From Holophagales bacterium (lineage in GTDB: Bacteria; Acidobacteriota; Thermoanaerobaculia; Multivoradales; JAGPDF01), in NCBI GenBank assembly GCA_016699405.1, contig CP064972.1, positions 5,160,192 to 5,224,191 of the forward strand: a DNA stretch of 64,000 nucleotides, given 5' to 3'. The translations under genes were made by a program, and so were the position numbers. Numbering within the stretch: position 1 is the first letter of the stretch; every line of letters begins with the position of its first letter. Below, piece after piece: positions 1 through 7,692 of the stretch. The notes under the pieces were generated by a model. The model was not told the origin of the DNA. It searched no databases and saw only the letters and a list, made by a program, of their open reading frames with translations.

Positions 1-666
1 GGCGTCGCGACCGGCGCCGCCGATCACGAAGGAGACCGGCGGCGCGATCGGCTCGACCAGAAGGCTCGCTCGACCGTTCGCACGCTCGACCTCGACGACC
101 TGCGCCGGGGCTCCGTCGAGCGCGGCGCGCAGCGCCGGGGCGAGCTCGCCCGCCAGGGTCGGGTCGAGATCGCCGCTCGTCGTCCCGGCGCGGTCGAGCG
201 CCCACCATCTCCCCGGAGTCCGCCGATCCGCGTCGGCCGTCGGCTCGCCCGCGAAGAGCGTGGCGAGTGCGCCGCGCTCCCGGCGCAGGAGACAGCGCTC
301 GACGAAGGCAAGAGATCCCGCGGTCGCCTCGACCGCCAGCGGCTCGACGAGGATCGTCACGACGCCGGAGCAACCGAGACCGAACCCCCAGAGCGCGTCT
401 CCGCTGCGGGAGAGATCGTATTCGGCGATTTCCGGCTCACCCCGCGCCGCGACGCGCCGGGCGCGCTCGGCGAGATCGCCTTCGAGGCAGCCCCCGGACA
501 GGACGCCGGTCGCCTCGCCGACCGGCCGATCCGGGGCCAGCAGCATCCGCGCTCCCGGCTTGCGGTAGTGCGACCCGCGCACGGAGACGAGCGTGGCGAG
601 CACCAGGCGCTCTCCCACGGCCCGGCCGCGGGCCGCTCGCGCGACGATCTCTCGCAGCTCCTGCAT
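1..666 (-). CDS. XdhC/CoxI family protein, partial (C-terminus beyond window)
   Basis: Reading the minus strand from an ATG at 666 gives 222 codons open to the window edge. The N-terminal XdhC_CoxI pattern is clear: a GSHYRKPGARML stretch, then GVLSGGCLEGDL, then WGFGLGCSGVVTILVEP. The last visible residues (FVIGGAGRDA) begin the Rossmann XdhC_C domain. Family members help insert or sulfurate the molybdenum cofactor of xanthine dehydrogenase or CO dehydrogenase-type enzymes. A GAGAG ribosome site precedes the start. The gene lies 8 nt after the OsmC stop, so the two are probably co-transcribed. No molybdoenzyme gene is visible in the window. Confidence 0.8.
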   Translation of the reverse strand, partial: MQELREIVARAARGRAVGERLVLATLVSVRGSHYRKPGARMLLAPDRPVGEATGVLSGGCLEGDLAERARRVAARGEPEIAEYDLSRSGDALWGFGLGCSGVVTILVEPLAVEATAGSLAFVERCLLRRERGALATLFAGEPTADADRRTPGRWWALDRAGTTSGDLDPTLAGELAPALRAALDGAPAQVVEVERANGRASLLVEPIAPPVSFVIGGAGRDA

Positions 667-674
667 CGTCGCTC

Positions 675-1085
675 TCAGTCGGGGTAGACGAATTCGACCG
701 GTCGATCGATCCAGGGGGCGAGGCTGGCGTGCACCGGACAGGTCAATGCCGCCCGTTCGAGCCGCGTGCGCTGCTTGGCGTCGAGCCCGCGCGGCATCTC
801 GATGCGCACCGGGATCCGCGCGATGCGCCGCGGCGAGGCCTGCATGTGCTTCTCCAGTCGGAAGGCGAGACCGGAGAGATCGAGCCCGTCCCGCTCGCCG
901 ACGATGGCGATCAGCGTCAGCATGCAGGCGCCGAGCGAAGCGGCCGCCATGTCGGTCGGCGAGAAGGAGCTGCCGTCACCCTGGTTGTCGACCGGCGCGG
1001 CGGTCCGCCAAGCCGCCCCGGACGGCTCGTGCAGGAGGTCGACCTTCAATCCGCCGGCGTAGCGGCCGGAGATCGCTACGGACAT
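675..1085 (-). CDS. OsmC family protein
   Basis: A 136-residue protein with the OsmC/Ohr layout: an SFSPTDMAAASLGACMLTLIA helix carrying the first conserved Cys (about residue 54), and a second Cys in LTCPVHASL (about residue 116). OsmC-like proteins use such a Cys pair to reduce organic hydroperoxides, although many members are of unknown specificity. The start at 1085 gives a normal family length; the open frame extends upstream but only as antisense to the sulfatase gene. It sits 22 nt after the sulfatase-like gene and 8 nt before XdhC, so the three probably form one operon. Confidence 0.85.
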   Translation of the reverse strand: MSVAISGRYAGGLKVDLLHEPSGAAWRTAAPVDNQGDGSSFSPTDMAAASLGACMLTLIAIVGERDGLDLSGLAFRLEKHMQASPRRIARIPVRIEMPRGLDAKQRTRLERAALTCPVHASLAPWIDRPVEFVYPD

Positions 1086-1107
1086 GACGAGCCTCCCAGA
1101 GGTTGGT

Positions 1108-3324
1108 TCAGGGACTCCGCTCCGGCTGGCGCACCGGGGCCGTGGCAACGACACTTCGCGACTGCGCGAGAGGTTGCGCTCCCAACTGCCGCGCTTGGGC
1201 ACGGTACCCCCTCGCATCCTCAAGGTTGCCAAGGTCCTCCATCGTCTTGCCAGCCAGCAAATAGGCACGCGGTGTGGGGATTGATTCCACCAGACGATCG
1301 AGAACGGGCTTGATCTGGTCGAAACGGTGCTGCGCGGCGAAGAGGATCGCCAGCCGCACGTAGGGCTCGGGCACGCGTGGAAAATGCTCGATCTCGTGCC
1401 GAAACGCGGTCTCCGCTTCGGCGAATCGTCCCATGCGGCCGAGAATGTCCCCATAGGTCGCTTCGAGTCGCTTGAGCGGCGGCGACTGCCCGGCGGCAAC
1501 GCGGGCTCGTGCCTGCTCCGCGATCGCCAGGGCCTCGTCCAGACGCCCCCGTTCCACCAGCACGCGGGTGAGCATCAGCATCGCACCGACACGCGGCTTG
1601 CCAGTGTCGCCCTGCCCGGCACGCGCCTCGCGCTCGGCTTTGTCCCAGTCGCCCCGGGCACCGGCGATGCCCGCGAAGAGAAGATGCGCTTCCGACGGGT
1701 TGATCTTGTAGGCCTGCTGCGCGTGAAGCTCGGCACGATCGAGCCGGCCGAGCTCGAGCTCGATCCGTCCCAACTCAAGCGCGACCACATCCAAGAATGC
1801 CGGGGAACGCCGAATCGCCTCTTCGTAGGCTTCGATCGCCTCCTCGAGGCGCCCCATTCTCTCGAGGGTGCCCGCGAGCTGGTTCCGCGCATCGATCAGA
1901 TCGGGATAGTCACTCAGGATCTCGCGACAGAGCGCCACGCACTCTTCGAGCTTTCCCGCTTGGCTCAACGCAAAGGCCTGCTGCACTTTCTCGAGCACCG
2001 CGATGTGCACCTTCGGGTCGGGGCGCGGACCGGCCTTGTCGGGTGCCATCGCGCCGAGATAGCCAAGCGCAGCCAGGCGCGCCGCCTCCTCGGGATCACT
2101 AGGAGCGGGCGTTTCGAGGCGCAGCGGCATCGCCTCGAGCTCGGACCGCCGCCGCGAAAGCTCGCGTCGCTCCGCGTCTCGCAGATTGACTCGCTCCGCC
2201 GGATCGGCACGGTGATCGAAAAGCTCCGGGTCGGGCCCGGAAATGAAGTGGTAGCGCGAGTCGATCAGCGAGCGGAGCTCGCTCCAGCCGAGGTGGATCC
2301 GCGGATACATCGTCTCGCTGAAGATGTGTCGGTCGGCAAGCTCCGGACGATTCCCGAGATCGAGCAGCGAAACCCCCGCCAGACCCGTTCGCGGCGAGAT
2401 GCCGAGCGCCGCGAGGACTGTCGGCAGGAGGTCGACGAGCGCGACAGGGTTCGCCACCCGCTCTCCACCGCGCTGGTTCCCGGGCAGTTTGACCAGTAAC
2501 GGTACGTGCAGCGACTCGCGGTAGAGCAGTATGCCGTGTTCCTTCTCTCCGTGGTCCCCGAGGCCCTCACCATGGTCGCCGAGAAGGATCACCAGCGTTC
2601 CCTCGTAGAGCCCACGCTGCCGCAGCCCCTCGAGCAGGCGGCCTACCTGGGCATCGGCAGTGGCGATCTCGCCGTCGTAGAGATCGGCGAGGCGACTGCG
2701 AAACGGCTCCGGCGGCTCGTACGGCGTGTGCGGCTCGAAGAGGTGCACGAAAGCGAAGAAGGGATGCCCGGCTTGGCGATCGATCCAACCGAGGGCCGCA
2801 TCGACCGCCTCCGAGCCCGGGCGCTGCAGCGCTCCCAGGGTCGCCGTCTCGTGAACGTCGATCGCGTCATCGTAGCTGTCAAAAGCGGCACCCAGTCCGG
2901 TCTCCCGTCGCAGGACGTAGGCCGACACGGCGCCCATGGAAGAGTAACCGGACGCTTTCAGGATCTGCGGCAACGTCAGGTGATTGGTCGAGTCGAGCTT
3001 GTAGCCGATGTTGCTCCGCACCCCGTTGTCTGCCGGAAGCAGGCCCGTCAGCAACGAGGCGTGCGACGGGAGCGTGAGCGGAACCTGCGCATAGGCGTTC
3101 TCGAAGAGGAGCGCATCCCGCACCAGCGCGTCGATCGACGGCGTCGAGCCAGCTCGGTATCCCCAGGCCGGCAGACGATCTGCACGCAGGGTGTCGATCG
3201 AGATGAGGACCACCGGCGCATCTGGGCTCGGTCGGAAGGCCCGGCTGCCCCCTCGGCAGGCCGCCGAGCAGAGCGCGAGGACAAGAGCGGAAACGAGCAG
3301 GAGTGTCGGAGCAGATCGCCGCAT
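1108..3324 (-). CDS. Sulfatase-fold (alkaline phosphatase superfamily) lipoprotein with TPR tail
   Basis: A 738-residue protein. An N-terminal signal (residues 1-23, ending in Cys-rich LCSAAC) suggests export and perhaps lipidation. Residues 35-430 are the sulfatase/alkaline phosphatase fold: ISIDTLRAD with metal-binding Asp44, HLFEPHTPYEPP, and GDHGEGLGDHGEKEHG. Residues 440-738 are TPR repeats. The nucleophile site reads LTLPSHASLLTG. The Cys/Ser-x-Pro-x-Arg formylglycine motif of true sulfatases is replaced by Thr-Leu-Pro-Ser-His, so a phosphodiesterase or transferase role is as likely as sulfatase. The ATG at 3324 is chosen over one 25 codons upstream because the signal peptide starts there. 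Confidence 0.8.
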   Translation of the reverse strand: MRRSAPTLLLVSALVLALCSAACRGGSRAFRPSPDAPVVLISIDTLRADRLPAWGYRAGSTPSIDALVRDALLFENAYAQVPLTLPSHASLLTGLLPADNGVRSNIGYKLDSTNHLTLPQILKASGYSSMGAVSAYVLRRETGLGAAFDSYDDAIDVHETATLGALQRPGSEAVDAALGWIDRQAGHPFFAFVHLFEPHTPYEPPEPFRSRLADLYDGEIATADAQVGRLLEGLRQRGLYEGTLVILLGDHGEGLGDHGEKEHGILLYRESLHVPLLVKLPGNQRGGERVANPVALVDLLPTVLAALGISPRTGLAGVSLLDLGNRPELADRHIFSETMYPRIHLGWSELRSLIDSRYHFISGPDPELFDHRADPAERVNLRDAERRELSRRRSELEAMPLRLETPAPSDPEEAARLAALGYLGAMAPDKAGPRPDPKVHIAVLEKVQQAFALSQAGKLEECVALCREILSDYPDLIDARNQLAGTLERMGRLEEAIEAYEEAIRRSPAFLDVVALELGRIELELGRLDRAELHAQQAYKINPSEAHLLFAGIAGARGDWDKAEREARAGQGDTGKPRVGAMLMLTRVLVERGRLDEALAIAEQARARVAAGQSPPLKRLEATYGDILGRMGRFAEAETAFRHEIEHFPRVPEPYVRLAILFAAQHRFDQIKPVLDRLVESIPTPRAYLLAGKTMEDLGNLEDARGYRAQARQLGAQPLAQSRSVVATAPVRQPERSP

Positions 3325-3353
3325 GGACGTGGGCGATCCTAGGTCAGATCCAC

Positions 3354-3387
3354 ACACAAAGGAAAAGGGGCGGCCAAAGGCCGCCCC
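3354..3387 (-). terminator. Intrinsic terminator after the TonB-dependent receptor
   Basis: A perfect 9-bp inverted repeat, GGGGCGGCC (3367-3375) and GGCCGCCCC (3379-3387), has a 3-nt loop. Read on the minus strand it is followed by TTTTCCTTT. It sits 26 nt past the receptor stop at 3414 and before the sulfatase gene start at 3324, so the two minus-strand genes are probably separate transcripts. Confidence 0.85.
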
Positions 3388-3413
3388 TCGATCCAACAAC
3401 TTCCCGCTTCAGA

Positions 3414-6308
3414 TCAGAACCGGATGCCGAGCGAAACGAAGTACTCGCGCGGAGCCTGATACTGCGAGTTCGACGTCGCCTTGCCGAAGTTGGCGCCCTT
3501 GATGAACCCGGTGTAAAGACCATTGGCGTCTCGCGGGCTCGTCGTGTCGCGGCTCACCGTGGTATTGAACGTCACCGCGGTGTCCTCGTTCGTCACGTTG
3601 GTAACCGCGAACTTCACCCACGGCTCGAGGCTCTTCCAGACCGGAATCGCGTACTGGGCCGAGAAGTCGACGCTCCAAACCGCGTTGTACTCGCCGGTGC
3701 CGCGCGGACCGAAGAACAGCGTCTGGTTGCTCGGTAGCGAGTAATACCCGGCACCGCGGGCCAGCTGGATGCTGGAAAGCGCTACCGAAGAAGCGGCGTA
3801 GCTGAAGTGGAGCGGCGAGTCGTAGCGGCCGACGAGGCCGAAGTCGAGGGCGCCAGCTCGCCCGAGGTCGAGCGTGTAGCTCGTCCACAGACGGACCTTG
3901 TGCTCCTGGTAGTCGTCGGTGTCGCCGTACGGATAGTTGCGCTCGGCGGTGAAGACCTCGGGATAGTCGCCGAACAGCGAGTCGATCGCCGGAGACTGCC
4001 CGGACTCACCCTCGAAGTTCCCCTCGTTCTTCAGCTGCCAGGTCCAGTTGCCGGCCACCGACCAATTGTCCATGATCCGGTACTTGCCCTCGAGCAGCAG
4101 GGCTTCGTACTTGCGCTGCGGCACCGAGGAGTTGGTGATGTACTGATACTCCGTCACTCCACCGTCGATCGGACCGACCACCGCCGGAGCGAGGCCCGTG
4201 GTGTGATCGATGAAGGTCTCGATGAAGTCCGACATCTCGCGCCGCTGGTAGCTCAGCTTGAGGTAGCCGCCGTTGGAAAGCGCCATCGCCGCGGCGACAC
4301 CGATCTCCTCGGTCTTCGGAGTCTTCAGGCTCTTGTCGATCTTCTTGGTCGCGGTCGGGTTGCTGAAGTAATAGAACACGTAGTTGTTGAGGTCGTAACC
4401 CGGCGCGAAATCGGCGCCGAGTCCGTCGGGACCGACGTAATAGCCGTAGGCGAGCGACGGATTGCCGGACGGGCTGATGGCGCCGAACTGATTCGCGGTG
4501 GCCTTGCCCGAGTACTGCGAGTAGGTGACGTCGAACTTGTACTTGCCGTCACCGCGCACGTCGTAGGTGGCGCCGAGACGCGGAACGATCGAGTCGCTGC
4601 CGATCGTCGGGATGCCCGACTGCGACTTCGAAGCGATGTCCTCGTAACGCACGCCGATGTTGAACGAGAAGTTCTTGTTCAGCGACCAACGATCGTTCAG
4701 GAAGAAGGAGGTCGTCTGGATCTCGTTCTTCGCGCCGCGCACCGGGAGCCAGTACGCCATGAAGTTCCAGCCCGCCGACCAGACTGGAATCAGCCGTCCG
4801 CTGGAGCTGTACACCGGATTGCCAGCGGCATTGGTCAGATAGTCGGCGAAGATCACGTAGCCGGACGAGGTCTGCGAGTTGCCGCCGATGCCGATGTCAC
4901 TGAACCGCTCGACGCCGGCCTTGAGGTCGTGCGACCCCAGGGACTCGGTCGAGAGGAAGTACGACACCGCGCCATAGATCTGCTTGTTGTCGCGATCCTC
5001 GGGGTCGGTGGCGTCGAAGTACGGCGAATTGTAGGTGCCGGCCACGGCGTCGGTGAAGCCACCGTACGAGCGGATCGGCGAGTCCTGCGGACGCGTCCCC
5101 GTGCCGCCCAGGCCACGGAAGCCGAAGTGCTTCTCGGAGTAGCGCGCTTCACCGAACATGCTGTTGGAGAACACGCCGTTGTACGACACCACCCAGCCGT
5201 CGTTCTCGCGCGTCGAGTTCTTCGAGAGCGCCGCCTCCTCGAGGGGCGAAACCTGCGCCTCCTGGCTGTCAGTGCGCTCGTTGTTGGTGTAGGAGCCCTG
5301 GATCGAGTGATTCGGGCTCAGCGCCCAGGTCAGCTTGCCCTCGTAGCGAGTGTTGTCGCGTGAGTTGACCTCGACGCCGGAGAGCAGCGTGTTGATCTGG
5401 ATGTCGGCCGTGGAGTCGCGGCCGGCGAGGAAGAACCAGAGCCGATCCTTGACGATCGCGCCACCCAGGGTGGCGCTGTAGACCTTGGAGAGGTCGCCGG
5501 TGTTGGTCTGGTTGCGCTGCTTCTGGAAGGGCGTCTCGGAGCGCCAGTCGAGGTCCGTCAGGTCGGTGCGGAACGAACCGCTGAAGGTGTTGCTGCCGCT
5601 CTTGGTGATGGCGTTGATCACGCCGCCCGAGAAGCGGCCGTACTCGGCCGAGATGCCGGCGGTGAGGACCTGCGTCTCCTCGATGGCGTCCTCGATGAAC
5701 AGGTTGTCGGAGTAGCCAAAAGCGCGGTCGGTGAAGTCGACGCCGTCGATCAGGAAGACGTTGTCGTAGGCGAACGCGCCGCCGATCGTGACCTGCCCGG
5801 GCACGGTGCCGTTGTCGGTCAGACCGCCGGCGAGGTCGGCGATCGCCACCGGCGTGCGCGCGACCACCGGCAGGGCATTGATCTGATCCGAAGTGATGTT
5901 GGCGCCGATGGTGGTGGTTTCCATCGCGGACGGCGCTTCGCCGGTCACCACGATGGTCTCTTCGGCCGCCGCGACCTCCATGACGGCGTCGGCGCGCGAG
6001 ATGCCGCCCAGAACCACCGTGGCGGTGCGCTCGACCGACTTCATCCCTTCGAGGCCGAACACCACCTTGTAGTTACCCGGGGGCAACGCACGGATGACGA
6101 AATCACCATTGAGAACGGTGGTCGCCGTGCGCTCGCCCTGCAGGGCGGGCGAGGAGACGGTGACCATCACGCCGGGCAGCGGGCTGCCGTCGTTCGAAGT
6201 CGCCGTGCCCACGAGGGTACCGGTCTGCACTCCCTGCCCGAACGCGGTGCCACCGATGACGAGGCACAGGGCGAGGGCGACCCAGACCCAATTCCTCTGT
6301 CGCTGCAT
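3414..6308 (-). CDS. Oar-like TonB-dependent receptor with N-terminal carboxypeptidase-regulatory domain
   Basis: A 964-residue outer-membrane protein. A signal peptide (residues 1-24, ending TAFGQ) is followed by a carboxypeptidase-regulatory-like beta sandwich (about 30-115: GTATSNDGSPLPGVMVTV, GDFVIRALPPGNYKV). A TonB plug follows (about 120-245: TIGGAFAYDNVFLIDGVDFTDRAF, EYGRFSGGVINAITKSGSN), then a long beta barrel ending in aromatic GIRF. This is the Oar/SusC-like receptor type common in Acidobacteriota, which imports large substrates energised by TonB; the substrate cannot be read. A strong GGAGG ribosome site lies 6-10 nt before the ATG. It ends at an intrinsic terminator, so it is probably monocistronic. 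Confidence 0.9.
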   Translation of the reverse strand: MQRQRNWVWVALALCLVIGGTAFGQGVQTGTLVGTATSNDGSPLPGVMVTVSSPALQGERTATTVLNGDFVIRALPPGNYKVVFGLEGMKSVERTATVVLGGISRADAVMEVAAAEETIVVTGEAPSAMETTTIGANITSDQINALPVVARTPVAIADLAGGLTDNGTVPGQVTIGGAFAYDNVFLIDGVDFTDRAFGYSDNLFIEDAIEETQVLTAGISAEYGRFSGGVINAITKSGSNTFSGSFRTDLTDLDWRSETPFQKQRNQTNTGDLSKVYSATLGGAIVKDRLWFFLAGRDSTADIQINTLLSGVEVNSRDNTRYEGKLTWALSPNHSIQGSYTNNERTDSQEAQVSPLEEAALSKNSTRENDGWVVSYNGVFSNSMFGEARYSEKHFGFRGLGGTGTRPQDSPIRSYGGFTDAVAGTYNSPYFDATDPEDRDNKQIYGAVSYFLSTESLGSHDLKAGVERFSDIGIGGNSQTSSGYVIFADYLTNAAGNPVYSSSGRLIPVWSAGWNFMAYWLPVRGAKNEIQTTSFFLNDRWSLNKNFSFNIGVRYEDIASKSQSGIPTIGSDSIVPRLGATYDVRGDGKYKFDVTYSQYSGKATANQFGAISPSGNPSLAYGYYVGPDGLGADFAPGYDLNNYVFYYFSNPTATKKIDKSLKTPKTEEIGVAAAMALSNGGYLKLSYQRREMSDFIETFIDHTTGLAPAVVGPIDGGVTEYQYITNSSVPQRKYEALLLEGKYRIMDNWSVAGNWTWQLKNEGNFEGESGQSPAIDSLFGDYPEVFTAERNYPYGDTDDYQEHKVRLWTSYTLDLGRAGALDFGLVGRYDSPLHFSYAASSVALSSIQLARGAGYYSLPSNQTLFFGPRGTGEYNAVWSVDFSAQYAIPVWKSLEPWVKFAVTNVTNEDTAVTFNTTVSRDTTSPRDANGLYTGFIKGANFGKATSNSQYQAPREYFVSLGIRF

Positions 6309-6637
6309 TAAGAACCTCCTTCGCTGGATTTACAGTGCCCACGAACACCGAGGGCAACATCAAGCAACATCATCTGCACGCCAATTCCGTGCCAGATCTA
6401 TCGTATCGACAATTCTCCAGGGAAAGGCTCGCAAACTCCCGGAGTGGAACGACTTAACCCGCCGGAGAAAAGTCCGAAGTCCCCGTCAGCTCCGCTCCTC
6501 GGCGCCGCAGATCCAAACACGCCAAGGCAAGTTCAACTACTTGGACAGTCCGCGCCGCCTCAAGCGCTGACGGAGGGCGGCAAGGGCGCTACGATTAGCG
6601 ATTCCGCCAGCTTCTCGCTTCGGGACCGACTCTCCCG
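6309..6637. other. 329-bp non-coding region upstream of the TonB-dependent receptor
   Basis: This gap must hold the receptor promoter. The ribosome site AAGGAGGTT (minus strand, ending about 6313) is clear. I could not pick out a convincing -35/-10 pair, and the stretch shows no long inverted repeat or protein-like frame. Confidence 0.5.
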
Positions 6638-7627
6638 CTACTTGATCGCCTTGAGGATCTCCTTGGCCATCGGCGCCTCGGGATCGTCGGGAACGAGCGT
6701 GACGAACTTGCCCAGGGCCTCCTTGGCCTTCGGCATGTCGTTGAGATTGACGTGGCAGAGGCCGAGCTCGTAGTAGGCGCGCCCGTTGGCCGGGTCGGTC
6801 GCCACCGCGTCCTCGAGCAACGCCTTGGCCTCGCGGATCTGATTGGCGTCGAAGAGCGCCTTGCCGCGGTCGTAGAGCGACTTGGAGGCCGCCGCCGGCG
6901 CCTTCGCCTTGAACACCGCAAGCGCCTCGGCGGTCTTCGCCGCGTCGCCGGTGCGGCTGAGCAGCTCGTAGCGCAGGGTGATCGAACGGACGTCGTCGCC
7001 GTTGAGCGCGATCGCCTTCTCCGCCGACGCGATCCCTTCGGCGAGCATCCCCTTGCGCTCGTAGATGCGGCCGAGCACGTAGTGCGCCGGCGCGAGATCG
7101 GGGTCGAGCCCGACGGCCTCCTGCAGCTTGGCGAGCGCTCCGTCGACGTCGCCGGCATTGAACAGCGGCACCGCCGCGTTGAACGCCTCGACCGCTCCGA
7201 CCTTGGCCTCGGCCGCCTTCTTGGCGACCTCGAGCTCCTCGCGGTTCTTCGCCACCGCAGCCGCCGCCGCCAGGTCACCCGCCGCGGTTCCGGCCGGGTA
7301 GAGGACGATGTCGAGCTTGGTGCTGCCGCCGGCCGGGATCTTGCGGGGGCTCTCGATGGTCTGGAAGCCTTCCTTCTCGATGTGCCAGGTCAGGGTGTGG
7401 GTGGCATCGAGGATGACCAGCGAGTACTTGCCCTTCTTGTCGGTCTGCACCTCGACCCGGTAGTCCTTCGCGGAGGGGTCGGTGAGCACGATGCGGGCAC
7501 CTTCGATGCCGTTGCCCTGCTCGTCCTTGATCATTCCGTAGGCGCGACCCTGGGCCTGGGCGTGCAGCGCACGACCGGCGAACAGCAAGATCAGCGCGGC
7601 GGCGAACGTGGCGATCGACTTGCGCAT
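6638..7627 (-). CDS. Secreted protein with carboxypeptidase-regulatory-like domain and TPR repeats
   Basis: A 329-residue protein beginning MRKSIATFAAALILLFAGRA, a signal peptide ending near HAQAQ. Residues 28-115 form a carboxypeptidase-regulatory-like fold (GMIKDEQGNGIEGARIVLTD, KGKYSLVIL). After an Ala-rich linker, residues 150-329 are TPR repeats (AHYVLGRIYERKGMLAEGIA, AYYELGLCHVNLNDMPKAKEA). It probably acts as a periplasmic scaffold; no catalytic motif is visible. The start is set by the signal peptide and by an upstream GGAACCGGAAACC. Its domain pairing echoes the neighbouring receptor, which also carries a regulatory-like domain, but a functional link is inference only. Confidence 0.8.
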   Translation of the reverse strand: MRKSIATFAAALILLFAGRALHAQAQGRAYGMIKDEQGNGIEGARIVLTDPSAKDYRVEVQTDKKGKYSLVILDATHTLTWHIEKEGFQTIESPRKIPAGGSTKLDIVLYPAGTAAGDLAAAAAVAKNREELEVAKKAAEAKVGAVEAFNAAVPLFNAGDVDGALAKLQEAVGLDPDLAPAHYVLGRIYERKGMLAEGIASAEKAIALNGDDVRSITLRYELLSRTGDAAKTAEALAVFKAKAPAAASKSLYDRGKALFDANQIREAKALLEDAVATDPANGRAYYELGLCHVNLNDMPKAKEALGKFVTLVPDDPEAPMAKEILKAIK

Positions 7628-7692
7628 GGTTTCCGGTTCCTTATCGGGCTTGGGAGGGCGAACGGACGCTCGCCACGACCATTCTACCGCGA

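Noticed and set aside
675..1499. Longer OsmC frame starting at 1499
   Set aside because: The extra 138 residues are Arg/Ser-rich shadow of the sulfatase gene on the same strand in another frame; the family N-terminus begins at 1085.
3807..5363. Long plus-strand open frames opposite the TonB-dependent receptor, FG-GAP, UvrA and kinase genes
   Set aside because: They are antisense shadows caused by high GC and codon bias (Val/Arg/Ala-rich, no family signatures).
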